From Ovis canadensis (Eukaryota > Chordata > Mammalia > Artiodactyla > Bovidae), in NCBI RefSeq assembly GCF_042477335.2, contig NC_091255.1, forward strand, positions 13,308,501 to 13,372,500: a stretch of 64,000 nucleotides of DNA, given 5' to 3'. Within the stretch, counting starts at the first letter, position 1. The number at the start of each line of letters is the position of its first letter. The translations under genes and the position numbers were made by a program. The notes beneath the pieces are model-generated. The model ran no database searches. It was not told the origin of the DNA and saw nothing but the letters and a program-made list of their open reading frames with translations. This document shows positions 31,398 to 43,921 of this stretch, one piece after another.

Positions 31398-34087
31398 CCT
31401 CCTTTCTACCCCACAATAATTCATTTGTCTGTTATATTCACTTTTGTGTCAAAATCTGAATGTTATAATTAGGAAAAAAGCCTTCAACATCCAAAACACA
31501 TTTGCAGACACGCTGCAGACAGCTTCTTTGACTTATCAACCTCAAAAATAAAACAGTAGCTATTTTACCAGCAAAATGGGCTTGAGGAAAGCAGAGAACT
31601 TCAGTTCAGGGCAAGCAAGGTATCGTGAAGCAGGCAAGTTCAAAGAGACAAAGGGAAGGTCAGCTTTTGTTAGGTTTTAGGAAGAAACTGGGGAGGCTTG
31701 TTTGGAACAAAATTTCCTTGGAGAAGAAAAGGAGTTTATACATTCTGGTGTTTTCTCACCAGCTGTACACAGTGGTCAGAGCTTTGTTGCTGGAGCAGAG
31801 AGGATTCTTCCTTCTTTAAAGCAGGAAATAAAATTCCCAGGTGATTTATGTTCTCAGTTGTCAAAAGAATTCTTCTCTTCCTGCTTCCTACAATGAGAGT
31901 GTGAGAGCTCCCCCTTCAGGGCTGCCGGACTCCATTTTTTCTGAGGTTTTCTTTATTTTCAGAGCAAAAAAATGAACTCTGACAGGCTTAGCAGGAACAT
32001 GTTCATTTGTTGGAAAGATGTTGGATAGCACCATAGTGAATGCAAAGGCTGGAAAAGCAGACACTGAGAAGGAGTTATCAGTAGCAGGACCACACTGAGA
32101 CATGGGACTTTAAATACAAAATGGGACTTTAAATCTGTCTTGAGAGTATAAAAATGGCAAAAAGAGAGAGAGAGGAGGAACAAGAAGCAATGATATGGGG
32201 TATGCACATATTTTGCCCATGTAGGTCTGTTATTTCCCCTGCACTGAATCAGCCACCACAAAGCAAAATCATCTTTTGTTTCATCCCCTCAGTATGTTGT
32301 GTGACCCAGGGGGCCGATTCCTTTCTATGAAGTTAATGAACTCATTAGTGTTCTATTGACCAAGCTGAGGATCTGTACTGAAGTATGATAGAAAGATGAT
32401 GGCATTTGGAGAAAATCAACTGAGATTTACATCCCTGCTCCTCTAATAACGAGACAAAAAAAAAAAAAAAGTAATCCTTCTGAACCTTATCTGATATTAA
32501 AATGAATTTATTTTGTCCCTATTCTGTGAGATGGTATATGTAAAGTGACTTGTGTTTAATGGGTGCTCAGTAATGATCATTCTCATTTCTATCTCTGGTA
32601 TAATTTGATAAATACTATCTGGAGTACATATAAAATTCTGGTCTTCTGCATTTCTTCACACATTAAATGAGAATTTACTGCATATCTACACTATGCCAGA
32701 AACCATTCAAAGGACTGGGCATGTAATGGCAAGCAGGACAAATAAAGTCCCTTCCTCATGAAGCTCACATGCTGGGACAAAAGACAGTGACAAATAAGTA
32801 AACAAAAAGCACAAAATATAATCAGAGAAAAACAGTGGTGAGTGCTCTGGAAAACAGTGTACGGTGGGAATTGGCTATATAAAAAGAGATGGCTTCTCTG
32901 AAGAGGTAACTCCTGAATACTAATGTGAATGATTTTTTTTTAAAGCCGACCCTGGAGAGATATAGAGAAAGACTGTCCAGGTAGAGGACACCGCAAGAAT
33001 TAAGGCCCTAAAGTAGCAATGAACCTCATATTTTTGAACAACAAGAAAGTCAGTGTGAGTAAAGCTCAGAGGGAGTAGAATAGACTGTTAGGAGAGAAAA
33101 TCAGAAAACTGGCTCTTGCCAGATCACACTGGGCTTACAGGCTTTTGTGTGGAGTTTAGGTTTTATTCTTGTATAATGGAAAAACGTGGGAGTGTCTTAA
33201 GAAAGTTAGAAATATAACTGGATTTCTGATTTTTAAAAAATCACTTCTGACTGCTACATGGAGAATAAATTCCTGAAGACAGTCATCATCCCTCACTCTA
33301 AACACATTTTCATTCTAATCACAACTTTTGGGCTACAGTCTAGGTTAGTCATGAATTTCTTCAAATGGATACTGGACGTAAAAGTTCGAGTGTTATCTAC
33401 TTTCAAGTACTATGAAATTATTTACCACAGTTGCTTGGTGCACTGTATGAATGAAATCTAGGATCATATTCATGAAAAAGAAAGATTACTGCATGGCAAG
33501 ATGCAGTAAGCATGACTAGATTGCTCCCTGCTTGAAATAATTTAAAAACGAGATGAAATACATGAAACAAAGATTTTCTGACAAGGTATATTAGGTAGCG
33601 CAGGATGATTCCCAAGAGAAGAAAAATAAGAGAGTAGCTCTACAATTGTTCCAACTTACCAACTGCAGAGTTTCTAGAACAATGAGTCAAGATGCTGAAA
33701 ATATGAGTCCAGAGAAGTCGAGGCAGCAAGAGTTCTCAGAGTGAAGTGCCAGAGAGGACAGCTGTGCAGAGAGAGAGCTCAGGACGACTGTGGTGAGTTC
33801 CCCTCCAGGCTCCAACTGAGAACTTAGGGTGTGAAAGAATTAAAAAAAAAAAAAAAACTACCCAAAGTCAGGGCAAGAGCAATGCAAAAGGACTAGAGGA
33901 ACAGTATCCAGAGCTCATGGGGCCAAGAATAGTTTGTACTCCCACCTGGCAGAGTGGGAGAATCTTGTAATGAATTGGACATTTGGGCATTCATAAGAGT
34001 ATGGTCTTTGTGAAGAAAGTCAAGTTGTAGACTAAAGGTTGCTCTAATACCACCTTAAAAATTTTAAAGCAAGTTTAGGAAAAGTTG
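31398..34087. other. gene-free stretch with an ancient interspersed repeat
   Basis: About 32650-33265 follows the order of a widespread old mammalian repeat (ATGCCAGAAACCATTCAAAG, CATGAAGCTCACATGCTGG, GTGAGTGCTCTGG, CTTCTGACTGCTACATGGA); I cannot settle the family. Poly(A) tracts lie at 32456-32470 and 33841-33857. Frames of 60-100 codons at 31625-32261 and 33258-33615 are unremarkable. Confidence 0.4.
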
Positions 34088-36159
34088 TTCTTGTTATTTA
34101 GTTGCTCAATTCTGTCTGATTCTTTGTGACCCCATGGACTGCAGCAGACCAGTCCTCCCTGTACTTAATTATCTCCCGGAGTTTGCTCAACTCAGGTCTA
34201 TTGAGTCAGTGAAGCCATATAGCCATCTCATCCTCTGTCATCCCCTTCTCCCCTTGCTTTCAATCTTTTCCAGCATCAGGGTCTTTTCCAATGAGTCAGT
34301 TCTTCCCATCAGATGACAAAAGTATTGGAGTTTCAGCTTCAGCACCAGTCCTTCCAACGAATATTCAGAACTGATTTCCTTTAGGATGGACTGGTTTGAT
34401 CTCCTTGCAGTCCAAGGAACTCTCAAGAGCCTCCTCCAACACCACAGTTCAAAAGCATCAATTCTTCAGCACTCAACCTTCTTTATAGTCCAACTCTGAC
34501 ATCCATACATGACTACTGGAAAAACCATAGCCTTGACTAGACGGACCTTTATTGGCAAAGCAGTGTCTTTGCTTTTTAATATGCTGTCTAGGTTGGTCAT
34601 AACTTTCCTTCCAAGGAGCAAGCATCTTTAAATTTCATGGCGGCAATCACCATCTGCAGTGATTTTGGAGCCCAGAAAAATAAAGTCTGACACTGCGTCC
34701 ACTGTTTCACCATCTATTTGCCATGAAGTGATGGGACTGGATGCCATGATATTAGTTTCCTGAATGTTGAGCTTTTAGCCAACTTTTCCCACTCTCCTCT
34801 TTCACTTTCATCAAGAGGCTTTTTAGTTCTTCCTCACTTTCTGCCATAAGGGTGATGTTATCTGTATATCTGAGGTTATTGATATTTCTCCCAGCAATCT
34901 TGATTCCAGTTTGTGCTTCATCCAGCCCAGCATTTCTCATGATGTATTCTGCATATAAGTTAGATAAGCAGGGTGACAATATACAGCCTTGATGTACTCC
35001 TTTTCCTATTTGGAACCAGTCTGTTGTTCCATGTCCAGTTCTAGCTGTTGCTTCCTGACCTACATACAGGTATCTCAAGAGGCAGGTCAGGTGGTCTGGT
35101 ATCCACATCTCTTTCAGAATTTTCTACAGTTTATTGTGATCCACACAGTCAAAGGCTTTGGCATAGCCAATAAAGCAAAAATAGATCTTTTTCTGTAACT
35201 CTTTTGCTTTTTCGATGATCCAGCAGATGTTGGCAATTCGATCTCTGGTTCCTCTGCTTTTTCTAAAACCAGCTTGGACATCTGGAAGTTCACAGTGCAT
35301 GTATTGCTGAAGCCTGGCTTGGAGAATTTTGAGCATTACTTTACTAGCGTGAGATGAGTGCAACTATGTAGTAGTCTGAGCATTCTTTGGCATTGCCATT
35401 CTTTGGGATTGGAATGAAAACTGACCTTTTCCAGTCCTGTGGCCACTGCTGAGTTCTCCAAATTTGCTGGCATATTGAGTGCAGCATTTTCACAGCATCA
35501 TCTTTCAGGATTTGAAATAGCTCAACTGGGACTCCATCACCTTCACTAGTTTTGTTCATAGTGATGGTTTCTAAGGCCCACTTGACTTGACATTCCAGGA
35601 TATCTGTCTCTAGGTGAGTGATCACACCATCGTGATTATCTGGGCCATGAAGATCTTTTTTGTACAGTTCTTCTGTGTATTCTTGCCACCTCTTCTTAAT
35701 ATCTTCTGCTTCTGTTAGGTCCCTACAATTTCTGTCCTTTATTGAGCCCATCTTTTCATGAAATAGTCCCTTGGTATCTTTAATTTTCTTGAAGCGATCT
35801 CTAGTCTTTCCCATTCTATTGTTTTCCTCTATTTCTTTGCATTGATCACTGAAGAAGGCTTTCTTATCTCTTCTTGCTATTCTTTGAACTCTGCATTCAA
35901 ATGGGTATATCTTTCCTTTTCTCCTTTGCTTTTCACTTCCCTTCTTTTCGCAGCTATTTGTAAGGCCTCCTCAGACAGCCATTTTGCTTTTTTGCATTTC
36001 TTTTTCTTCGGGATGGTCTTGATTCCTGTCTCCTTACCATGTCATGAACCTCCATCCATAGTTCATAAGGTACTCTGTCTATCAGATCTAGTCCCTTAAA
36101 TATATTTCTCACTTCCACTGTATAGTCATAAGGGATTTGATTTAGGTCATACCTGAATG

Positions 36160-36199
36160 ATCGGACACGACTGAGCAAATGAACTGAACTGAACTGAAT
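36160..36199 (+). mobile_element. 40-bp BovB-tail micro-insertion
   Basis: Forty bases beginning ATCGGACACGACTGAGC and ending with a CTGAA array interrupt the antisense BovB. TGAATG is duplicated at 36154-36159 and 36200-36205; removing the insert restores ACCTGAATGGTCTAG of the host. Confidence 0.85.
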
Positions 36200-36736
36200 T
36201 GAATGGTCTAGTGGTTTTCTCTACTTTCTTCAATTTCAGTCTGAATTTGGCAATAAGGAGCTCATGATCTGAGCCACAGTCAGCTCCCAGTCTTGTTTTT
36301 GCTGACTGAATAGAGCTTCTCCATCTTTGGCTGCAAAGAATATAATCAATCTGATTTTGGTGTTGACCATCTGGTGATGTCCATGTGTAGAGCCTTCTTT
36401 TGTGTTGTTGGAAGAGAGTGTTTGCTGTGACCAGTGCGTTTTCTTGGCAAAACTCTATTAGCCCTTGCCCTGCTTCATTCTGTACTCCAAGGCCAAATTT
36501 GCCTGTTACTCCAGGTGTTTCTTGACTTCTAATTTGCATTCCAGTCCTCCATAATGAAAAAAACATCTTTTTTGGGTGTTAGTTCTAGAAGGTCTTGTAG
36601 GTCTTCATAGACCTGTTCAACTTCAGCTTCTTCAGCGTTACTGGTAGGGGCATAGACTTGGATTACTGTGATATTAAATGGTTTGTCTTGGAAATGAACA
36701 GAGATCATTCTGTCATTTTTGAGATTGCATTCAACT

Positions 36737-36995
36737 AAACTCTAATACTTTGGTCACCTCATGTGAAGAATTGACTCATTGGAAAAGACCCTGATGCTGG
36801 GATTGACTGGGGGCAGGAGGAGAAGGGGATGACAGAGGATGAGATGGCTGGATGGCATCACCGATTCGATGCACATGAGTTTGAGTGAACTCTGGGAATT
36901 GGTGATAGACAGGGAGGCCTGGCGTGCTGCGATTCATGGGGTCGCAAAGAGTTGGACACGACTGAGCGACTGAACTGAACTGAACTGAACTGAAC
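36737..36995 (+). mobile_element. nested BovB 3' fragment, sense
   Basis: About 259 bases of ORF2 C-terminus ending in five CTGAA units (GACCCTGATGCTGGGATTGA, GATGGCTGGATGGCATCACC). It interrupts the endonuclease region of the antisense BovB; AACTA on both sides is the probable short target duplication. Confidence 0.9.
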
Positions 36996-37690
36996 TACAT
37001 TTCAGACTCTTTTGTTGACCATGATGGCTACTCCATTTCTTCTAAGGAATTCCTGCCCACAGCAGTAGATACAATGGTCATCTGAGTTAAATTCACCCAT
37101 TCCAGTCCATTTTAGTTCATTGGTTCCTAGAATGTTGATGTTCACTCTTGTCATCTCCTGCTTGACCACTTCCAGTTTGCCTTGATTCATGGACCTTCAT
37201 TCCACTTTCCTGTTCAATATTGCTCTTTACATCATCAGACCTTGCTTCTATCACCAGTCACATCCATAACTGTGTGTTGTTTTTGCTTTGGCTCCACCCC
37301 TTCATTCTTTCTGGTTATTTCTCTACTGATCTCCAGTAGCGTATTGGGCACCTACCGACCTGGGGAGTTCCTCTCCCAGTGTCCTGTGCTTTTGCCTTTT
37401 CATACTGTTCAGGGGTTCTTAAGGCAAGAATACTGAAGTGGTTTGCCATTCCCTTCTCCAGTGGACCACATTCTGTCAGACCTCTACACCATAACCCGGC
37501 TGTCTTGGGTGGCCCCACATGGCATGGCTTACTTTCATTGATTTAGACAAGGCTGTGGTCAGTGTGATCAGATTGGCCTGTTGTCTGTAATTGTAGTTTC
37601 AGTCTGTCTGCCCTCTGATCCCCTCTCTCAGTGCCTACCGTCTTACTTGGGTTTCTCTTACCTTGGATGTGGGTTCTCTCTTCAGATGGG

Positions 37691-38296
37691 ATTTCCCGAA
37701 ATATAAACCAGGGAAAAACTAGAGAGTTTGTTTAAAGATACATTTTGGTGATACTAGTAAAAACTAAAATTTGAGATCCACAGATATAAAACCAACATAC
37801 TGAACTGATTCCATTACAGTCAAGATGCTGTTGTTCCAAGAGGGCAAAGTTTCTTACAGAATTCTATCCTGAAAGTGATTATTTATTCCTGGTTATATTA
37901 TCCAAAAAAGCATGCTTGATTTATCTTGCATCTTTGTACATTTACATGTTGTTAAACTACTAAATCATTTTGGGAAATAAGCAGCAAATAGTTAAGAAAT
38001 ACTTTAATGTAAATCAATAAGAGATAAACAATCTTCTGGTACAGTCACATAATAAAATATAATTCAGTGGCTACTGTGAGCTAGTAGATTGGCATGTGTC
38101 AGTCAACATGGATCACTCTCCAACATGTCGTTGAATTAAATGAGTTTCAAAACGTTCACATAATTTTTAAAAAAATACGAAATATTATTACATATAAATT
38201 TTAAGCTTTCGTATATAGTGAAAATTTTTCAGAAGCATGGACTAGGAAGATTCACACCAAAGTTATGTTAAGGATTGACTCTAAGTAAGAAGAACC
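37691..38296. other. gene-free AT-rich stretch
   Basis: No element recognised between the two BovB copies. Confidence 0.4.
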
Positions 38297-39780
38297 TTAG
38301 GGTCTTAAGAAGTATCACTACAAACAAAGCTAGTGGAGGTGATGGAATTCCAGCTATTTCAAATCCTAAAAGAAGATGCTGTGAAATTTGCTACACTCAA
38401 TATGCCAGCCAATCTGGAAAACTCAGCAGTGGCCACAGGACTGGAAAAAGTCAGTTTTCATTCCAATCCCAAAGAAAAGCAAAGCCAAAGAATGCTCAAA
38501 CTACCACACAATTACACCCACATCTCACACACTAGTAAAGTAATGCTCAAAATTCTCCAAGCCGGGTTTCAATAGTACATGAACCATAAACTTCCAGATG
38601 TTCAAGCTAGATTTAGAAAAGGCAAAGGAACCAGAGATCAAATTGCCAACATCTGTTGGATCATCAAAAAAGCAAGAGAGTTCCAGAAAAACACCTACTT
38701 CTGCTTTATTGACTATGCCAAAGCCTTTGTGTGGATCACAACTGTGGAAAATTCTGAAAGAGATGAGAATACCAGACTATCTGACCTGCCTCCTGAGAAA
38801 CCTATATGCAGGTCAGGAAGCAACAGTTAGAACTGGACATGGAACAACAGGCTGGTTCCAAATAGGAAAAGGAATACGTAAAGGCTGTATATTGTCACCC
38901 TGCTTATTTAACTTATATGCAGAGTACATCATGGGAAATGCTGGGCTGGATGAAGCACAAACTGGAATCAAGATTGCCAGGAGAAATATCAACAACCTCA
39001 GATATGCAGATGACACCAACCTTATGGCAGAAAGCAAAGAAGAACTAAAGAGCCTCTTGAAAGTGAAAGAGAAGAATGAAAAAGTTGGCCCAAAACTCAA
39101 CATTCAGAAAACTAAGATCATGGTATCCAGTCCCATTACTTCATGGCAAATAGATGGGGAAACAATGGAAATAGTGAGAGACTTTCTTTTTAGGGCTCCA
39201 ACATTGCTGCAGATGGTGACTGCAGCCATGAAATTAAAAGACACTTGCTGCTTGGAAAGAAAGCTATGACCAACCTAGACAGCATAATAAAAAGCAAAGA
39301 CATTACTTCGCCAACAAATGTTTGTCTAGACAAAGCTATGGCTTTTCCAATAGTCATGTATGGATGTGAGAGTTGGACTATAAAGAAAGCTGAGCTCTGA
39401 AAAATTGATGCTTTTGTACTGTAGTGTTTGAGAGGACTCTTGCGAGTCCCTTGGACTGCAGGGAGATCCAACCAGTCAATCCTGAAGGAAATCAGTCCTG
39501 AATATTCATTGGAAGACTGATGCTGAAGCTGAAACTCCAATACTTTGACCAATTGATGCAAAGAACCGACTCATTGGAAAAGATCCTGATGCTGGGAAAG
39601 ATTGAAGGCAGGAGAAGACGGGGATGACAGAGGATGAGATGGTTGGATGGCAACACTGATGCGATGGACATGAGTTTGAGCAAGCTCTAGGAGTTGGCAA
39701 TGGACAGGGCAGCCTGGTGTGCTGAAGTCCATGGGTTGCAAAGAGTCGGACATGACTGAGTGACTGAACCAAACTGAACA
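38297..39780 (+). mobile_element. BovB LINE, sense, 1.5 kb, longest open frame of the window
   Basis: Starts before RT (ACAAACAAAGCTAGTGGAGG). Frame 38598-39269 is open for 223 codons and spans RT: RKTPTSALLTMPKPLCGSQ (partly out of the ancestral phase at first), GHGTTGWFQIGKGIRKGCI, LSPCLFNLYAEYIM, RYADDTNLMAESKEEL (YADD intact, near 39005), LNIQKTKIMVSS. A frameshift after LQMVTAAMKL breaks the C-terminus, and the endonuclease is missing. The 3' tail is decayed (ACTGAACCAAACTGAAC). Confidence 0.94.
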
Positions 39781-39787
39781 AGAATAG

Positions 39788-40010
39788 GGGGGCTTCCCAG
39801 GTGGCACTAGTTGGGAAAAGAACCCATCTGCCAATGCAGGAAGCACAAGAATACAGGTTCGATCCCTGGGTCTGGAATATCCCCTGGGGTAGCACATGGC
39901 AATCCATTCCAGCATTCTTTTCTGGAGAATCCCATTGGCAGAGGAGCCTGTCAGGCTATATAGTCCATCAAGTCGCTAAAATTAGGACACCAACTGAAGC
40001 GACTTGGCAC
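39788..40010 (+). mobile_element. Bov-tA SINE, sense
   Basis: GGGGCTTCCCAGGTGGCACT head, GGTTCGATCCCTGGGTCTGG B-box region and AACTGAAGCGACTTGGCAC tail, directly behind the BovB. Confidence 0.93.
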
Positions 40011-41197
40011 ACAAGCAAGAACAGGGTTAATGAGATAAAAACTTCAACTTAAAAGAAATATCAGAAGTAAAGAGAAATTTGTCATTTTCACATTTATTCA
40101 TTTTCTATGGTGGGTACATAGGTGCAATATTATTCTCCATGATCTTTTCTATTTTATTTTTTCCCAAAATTTTACAAAAAAGTTATTTGAAGTTTGATAT
40201 CTCAAAACATTATGAGAGTTATAAAACAGCTATAAAGCAACTAGTAACAGAAATAATAAAGCTACATAAAAAAGCAGAAGAAAAAATATGAGTCAGCTGT
40301 GATTTCTGTAATTATACTGATTGAATTTTGTGGTTATTTGGGGAAAGGAGATTCCGTTCCCATATGTAACAGTGTCACAAAACAGCAGCTTGAGGTATCA
40401 GGGGCACCTTGCTTTTTGATAGCTATGTCTTTTAAAGGGCTTTTGGGAATAACTCAGTCCAACTCCTAAAACTTTCTATCAAATTATATACAAGCAGAAC
40501 CTCCTGAAGTTCACAGTCACCCTGCCCTGTCACCTTCAGGATATGGAAATCTTTGCCATTGATGTGTAGCCCTTCATAAACCAGGAGATAGCAAATTGTG
40601 AGACATCTAGCTATAAGCCCCTGTGATGTGACATTTATTGTGTTGAGCATGTTGTAGACATTATTTTATTGAATTCTCACTGCAGCACTGTGAGGTACAT
40701 GTTATCATACCGATGTCACAGATGACAAAATGGATTCTATGAGGTTAAGACCCATTGCCAAAAAGACTGGCCCAGCATGTCTCTGAGTCCCCAGAAGTAC
40801 AGCACAGACAACGGCTCCTGCTCCTTCTCCTGCTAACAGGGAGAGTGTTCATGGTTAAGCAAGAGCAAACTGAATTATTTTAGAAGTCAGAAGGCAATTA
40901 TTTGTGTCTTAAGTAATGAGAGCGAGTTTACCAAAAAGTAGAATGCAGACTGCCTTAGCGTCCCTGATAGTGTGATTTCCATTGTTAATTACTATAGATA
41001 TTTCCCATGTCTGAAGCAGCTCTAACGTTGACCAGAATCTAAGCAGAGAGTGCTGTTTTGATTGATTTTGCCTTCTGCTCCCAAAGTCTTCCGGCCCCAG
41101 AGCTCACCCCATCAGGCCTCCGGCAAGAGCTGATTGGGGTTCCACCAGGTCCGGTTACGCACCTGTCATTTCAGCTCAGCTTTTGTAACCAGTCACC
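40011..41197. other. gene-free stretch with an antisense MIR
   Basis: About 40630-40790 (TTATTGTGTTGAGCATGTTG, CTGCAGCACTGTGAGGTAC, GATGACAAAATGGATTC) is an antisense MIR. Frames at 40079-40291 and 40432-40650 have no family resemblance. Confidence 0.5.
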
Positions 41198-41205
41198 AGG
41201 TAACT

Positions 41206-41430
41206 TCCTCAGAGCTTCCCTCATAGCTCAGTGGGTAAAGAACCTGCCTGTAACAGAGGAGACCTGGGTTTGATCCCTGGGTCAGGAAGAGCCCCTGGAG
41301 AAGGAAATGGCAACCCACTCCAGTCTTCTTGCCTGGAGAATCCCATGGACAGAGGAGCCTGGCAGGCTACATCCATAGGGTCACACAGACTCAGACGCAA
41401 CTGAAGCGACTTAGTACACTCACGGGCACA
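41206..41430 (+). mobile_element. Bov-tA SINE, sense
   Basis: GCTTCCCTCATAGCTCAGTG head, GGTTTGATCCCTGGGTCAGG B-box region, GCAACTGAAGCGACTTAG tail. An 8-bp target duplication AGGTAACT lies at 41198-41205 and 41431-41438. Confidence 0.94.
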
Positions 41431-41438
41431 AGGTAACT

Positions 41439-43660
41439 AGTGGAAGGCAGAGAGATGATTTGAGCTCCAATCTCTCAATACTCCAAAACCCATGGTCTTT
41501 CTTGCATACCAACTAACTCTCCTGCTTAAGCCCCCCACAAACAAAAAAGAATCCAATAAACTTGGGGGATTAAACATGAACCTGCTCCCCTCTATCTCGT
41601 TCTGAGTTCTCTGCGGGATGCTTAGAATTCAAGGGACTTCTGAAACAGCAGATAGGCAAGAAACAGCTCAGCTCAGCTTTCCCAGCTTCTGCATTTGCCT
41701 TGCTTGACTGCCTAGCTGGACAGAAGCAACTGGCCCTTTGGGTTGAATTTAAGTCATGCTCATTTTCTAAAAATAATTTTTAAAAAGACAGAGAGAAAGC
41801 GTGATATGGGAGCTTAAGGTAGCCAGGTATGAAAGCTGCGTTCCAATTAGCCCTCTAAGACTTTTTTTTTTATAGAGAAAAGGGCATTAACTGAAATTGG
41901 AGTCCTTAAGTGATTCCAGGCGTGCTGCCTGAGTTTGGGGTTCCAAATACTACAAGGAAGCTTTTGCTACTAAGTTTGTCAATTAATTCCTCACACCCAA
42001 AGGGGATTTGAGAGAAGATTAAGCCATATGCTACTGATTGGTTTACACTTAACTCAGCAATATGTTGTTTAGAAAGTAAGATTTGGTGGGTGAAAAAAAA
42101 AAAAAAAGGCAGAAAGAAACCTCGAAGTGACTTTTTAATACCATTAAGAATTTATTTGCTTCATAGTAGTAAAGTAGAGATTTATTCCCAAATGTAATTC
42201 AAATCTAATCTCCCTTAACACCTTAAAAGTAAGGTGAAGTCAGCAACAGCTGGGTTTCAGCTGACTGCTCAGCATGAGCTTGGGAAGATCAGGAGACGAG
42301 TGCAGGTTTCTGCACTGAGGACTCTGATAACTCCACCAGCCTTCAGAGAATCTGTAAGACAGGAGCTTATGGGCAGGGCTCACGACATTACATCTATCAC
42401 TCATTTTCTCCAGGGTTTTTTTTTCCCCACCAGTTCTTCACGGGAGTTAGTTTCTGTCATCTGCTGTTCCCAACTGTTAAGGGTAAACTGTTGGGCAAAG
42501 TCAACATAGAGAAGAAACTTACCAGTAGGTTCAGTAACGTGACTCGAGAATTCAGCGCTGGCATCATCCCCACCATTTTCCTCTCCTTCACTTCACGCCT
42601 GCCCCGTCCCCTCACATTCCAAGTAGTTCTCAAGTTTCTGAAGTCTTGAGAGGAACTGGAGACAAAGAGTGCTTTGACTATAAGAGATCGTGTCAAGGAA
42701 AGAAGGCCTGTATTTCTTCATGTTGCGAAGCCTAAAATTTCTAGGATAAGAAGCTTTTTGGTTTTTTGTTTTTGTTTGTTTTTTATGTGGAGGACACTAT
42801 AATGGGCACCATTTAGGAAGATTATGGCTCTGTTTCCTGCCAAATTTCTGGAGGCTGACTTTTAAGAGGGCAGAGTCATATGCCACAGACTTTTCTCTAA
42901 ATTTATTTATATCCTCTCTTTATAAACAAGAGGTTCTGAGGTGGCCTCAGAAACACATACAAGAAAGTGAGATTAAAATACATAGATGGAATACTGGGCC
43001 CATAGCAATGATGTCAATTCTGCTTGAACCCCCCATTAAAACAGATACAGCAACTAAAATCTCAAAGCAAAACTCACACAGACAACATCCATGACAACAT
43101 GATATAACAAAGGTATTACCACAAACCCCAAAATATGAGGGTGAGGAATGGCTACTTAGAGCCAAAAGGCCCTTGTGATATCAGCATCTGTGTGGGATGA
43201 AGCCACTGGCATTACACACACCTGAGAACAGGGGACCTCAAAATTGTCAGCAAAAATGCACTAAACAGCACATGTCACGGGTTGACTGAAGACAGGAGCC
43301 AATCCTGGGAGGAGTTTGAACGCTTCCTTATAGCGAGCAGGTACAAGAAATCTGCGGAGAGGTCTGAAAATGCTGAAAAATATGCCCCTTCCTGGACAAA
43401 TGCCTTCACTGAGGAGAAGTTGCTGGAAGGAAAATCCCTCCTGGACAGGGCAGGGGTGAGGGGCACAGGGAAAAGGAGATGCCAGTAGCGGGCAGGAGTT
43501 ACCAAGAGGCAGCTCTCAGAATGACTTTGAGGAAAAAACTTGAAAGAGCTCAAGCATAGGAAACCAGAATGACTACTTCAACCCAACCCTTTCCCCTAAA
43601 CATTCAGGAAAACTAGTTTCACATAAAAATGAGCAAGCAAAAAGGATGGAGGTAATATGA
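41439..43660. other. gene-free, repeat-poor stretch
   Basis: No LINE or SINE recognised; poly(A) at 42093-42107 and a T/G-rich tract at 42755-42784. Frames of 60-92 codons (for example 42234-42509, 43275-43553) show no known family, so this is unique sequence of unknown role. Confidence 0.4.
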
Positions 43661-43677
43661 CCTACAAAATTCTCATA

Positions 43678-43904
43678 GGGAAGCCCTTACGATATAGCGG
43701 TAAGTAATCCACCTGGAGTACAGGAGATGCAGGAGACGTGGGTTCAGTCCCTGGGTTGGGAAGGTCCCCTGGAGGAGGAAATGGCAACTCACTGCAGTAT
43801 TCTTCCCTGGAATATCCCAAGGACAAAGGAATCTGGCGGGCTATAGTCCATGGGGTCCCAAAGGCTTGAACACAATTGAGTGACCGAGCATGCATGCACA
43901 GATG
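43678..43904 (+). mobile_element. Bov-tA SINE, sense
   Basis: GGGAAGCCCTTACGATATAG head, GGTTCAGTCCCTGGGTTGGG B-box region, CACAATTGAGTGACCGAGC tail. Flanked by a 17-bp duplication with two differences, CCTACAAAATTCTCATA (43661-43677) and CCTACAAAGCTCTCATA (43905-43921). Confidence 0.94.
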
Positions 43905-43921
43905 CCTACAAAGCTCTCATA

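Larger units (their letters stand above)
34088..37690 (-). mobile_element. nearly full-length BovB LINE, antisense, ORF2 dead
   Basis: From an old-type 3' end (TTGTTATTTAGTTGCTCAAT) back to the 5' region (GGATGTGGGTTCTCTCTTC); after removing two later insertions about 3.3 kb remains, close to the family length. Minus-strand pieces in order: endonuclease start 37002-37190 (GKLEVVKQEM, TNELKWTGMGEFNSDDH); endonuclease end 36147-36566 (TWTSPDGQHQNQIDYIL, CGSDHELLIAKF); linker 35344-35814; RT 35124-35363 (VQAGFRKSRGTRDRIANI) and 34752-35108 (QGCILSPCLSNLYAEYIM); C-terminus 34238-34426. The catalytic YADD box reads YTDN. Several frameshifts and stops; not mobile. Confidence 0.93.

Noticed and set aside
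38598-39269. 223-codon frame as a host gene
   Set aside because: It is BovB reverse transcriptase (YADD, QIGKG, LNIQKTK), flanked by the rest of a truncated LINE.
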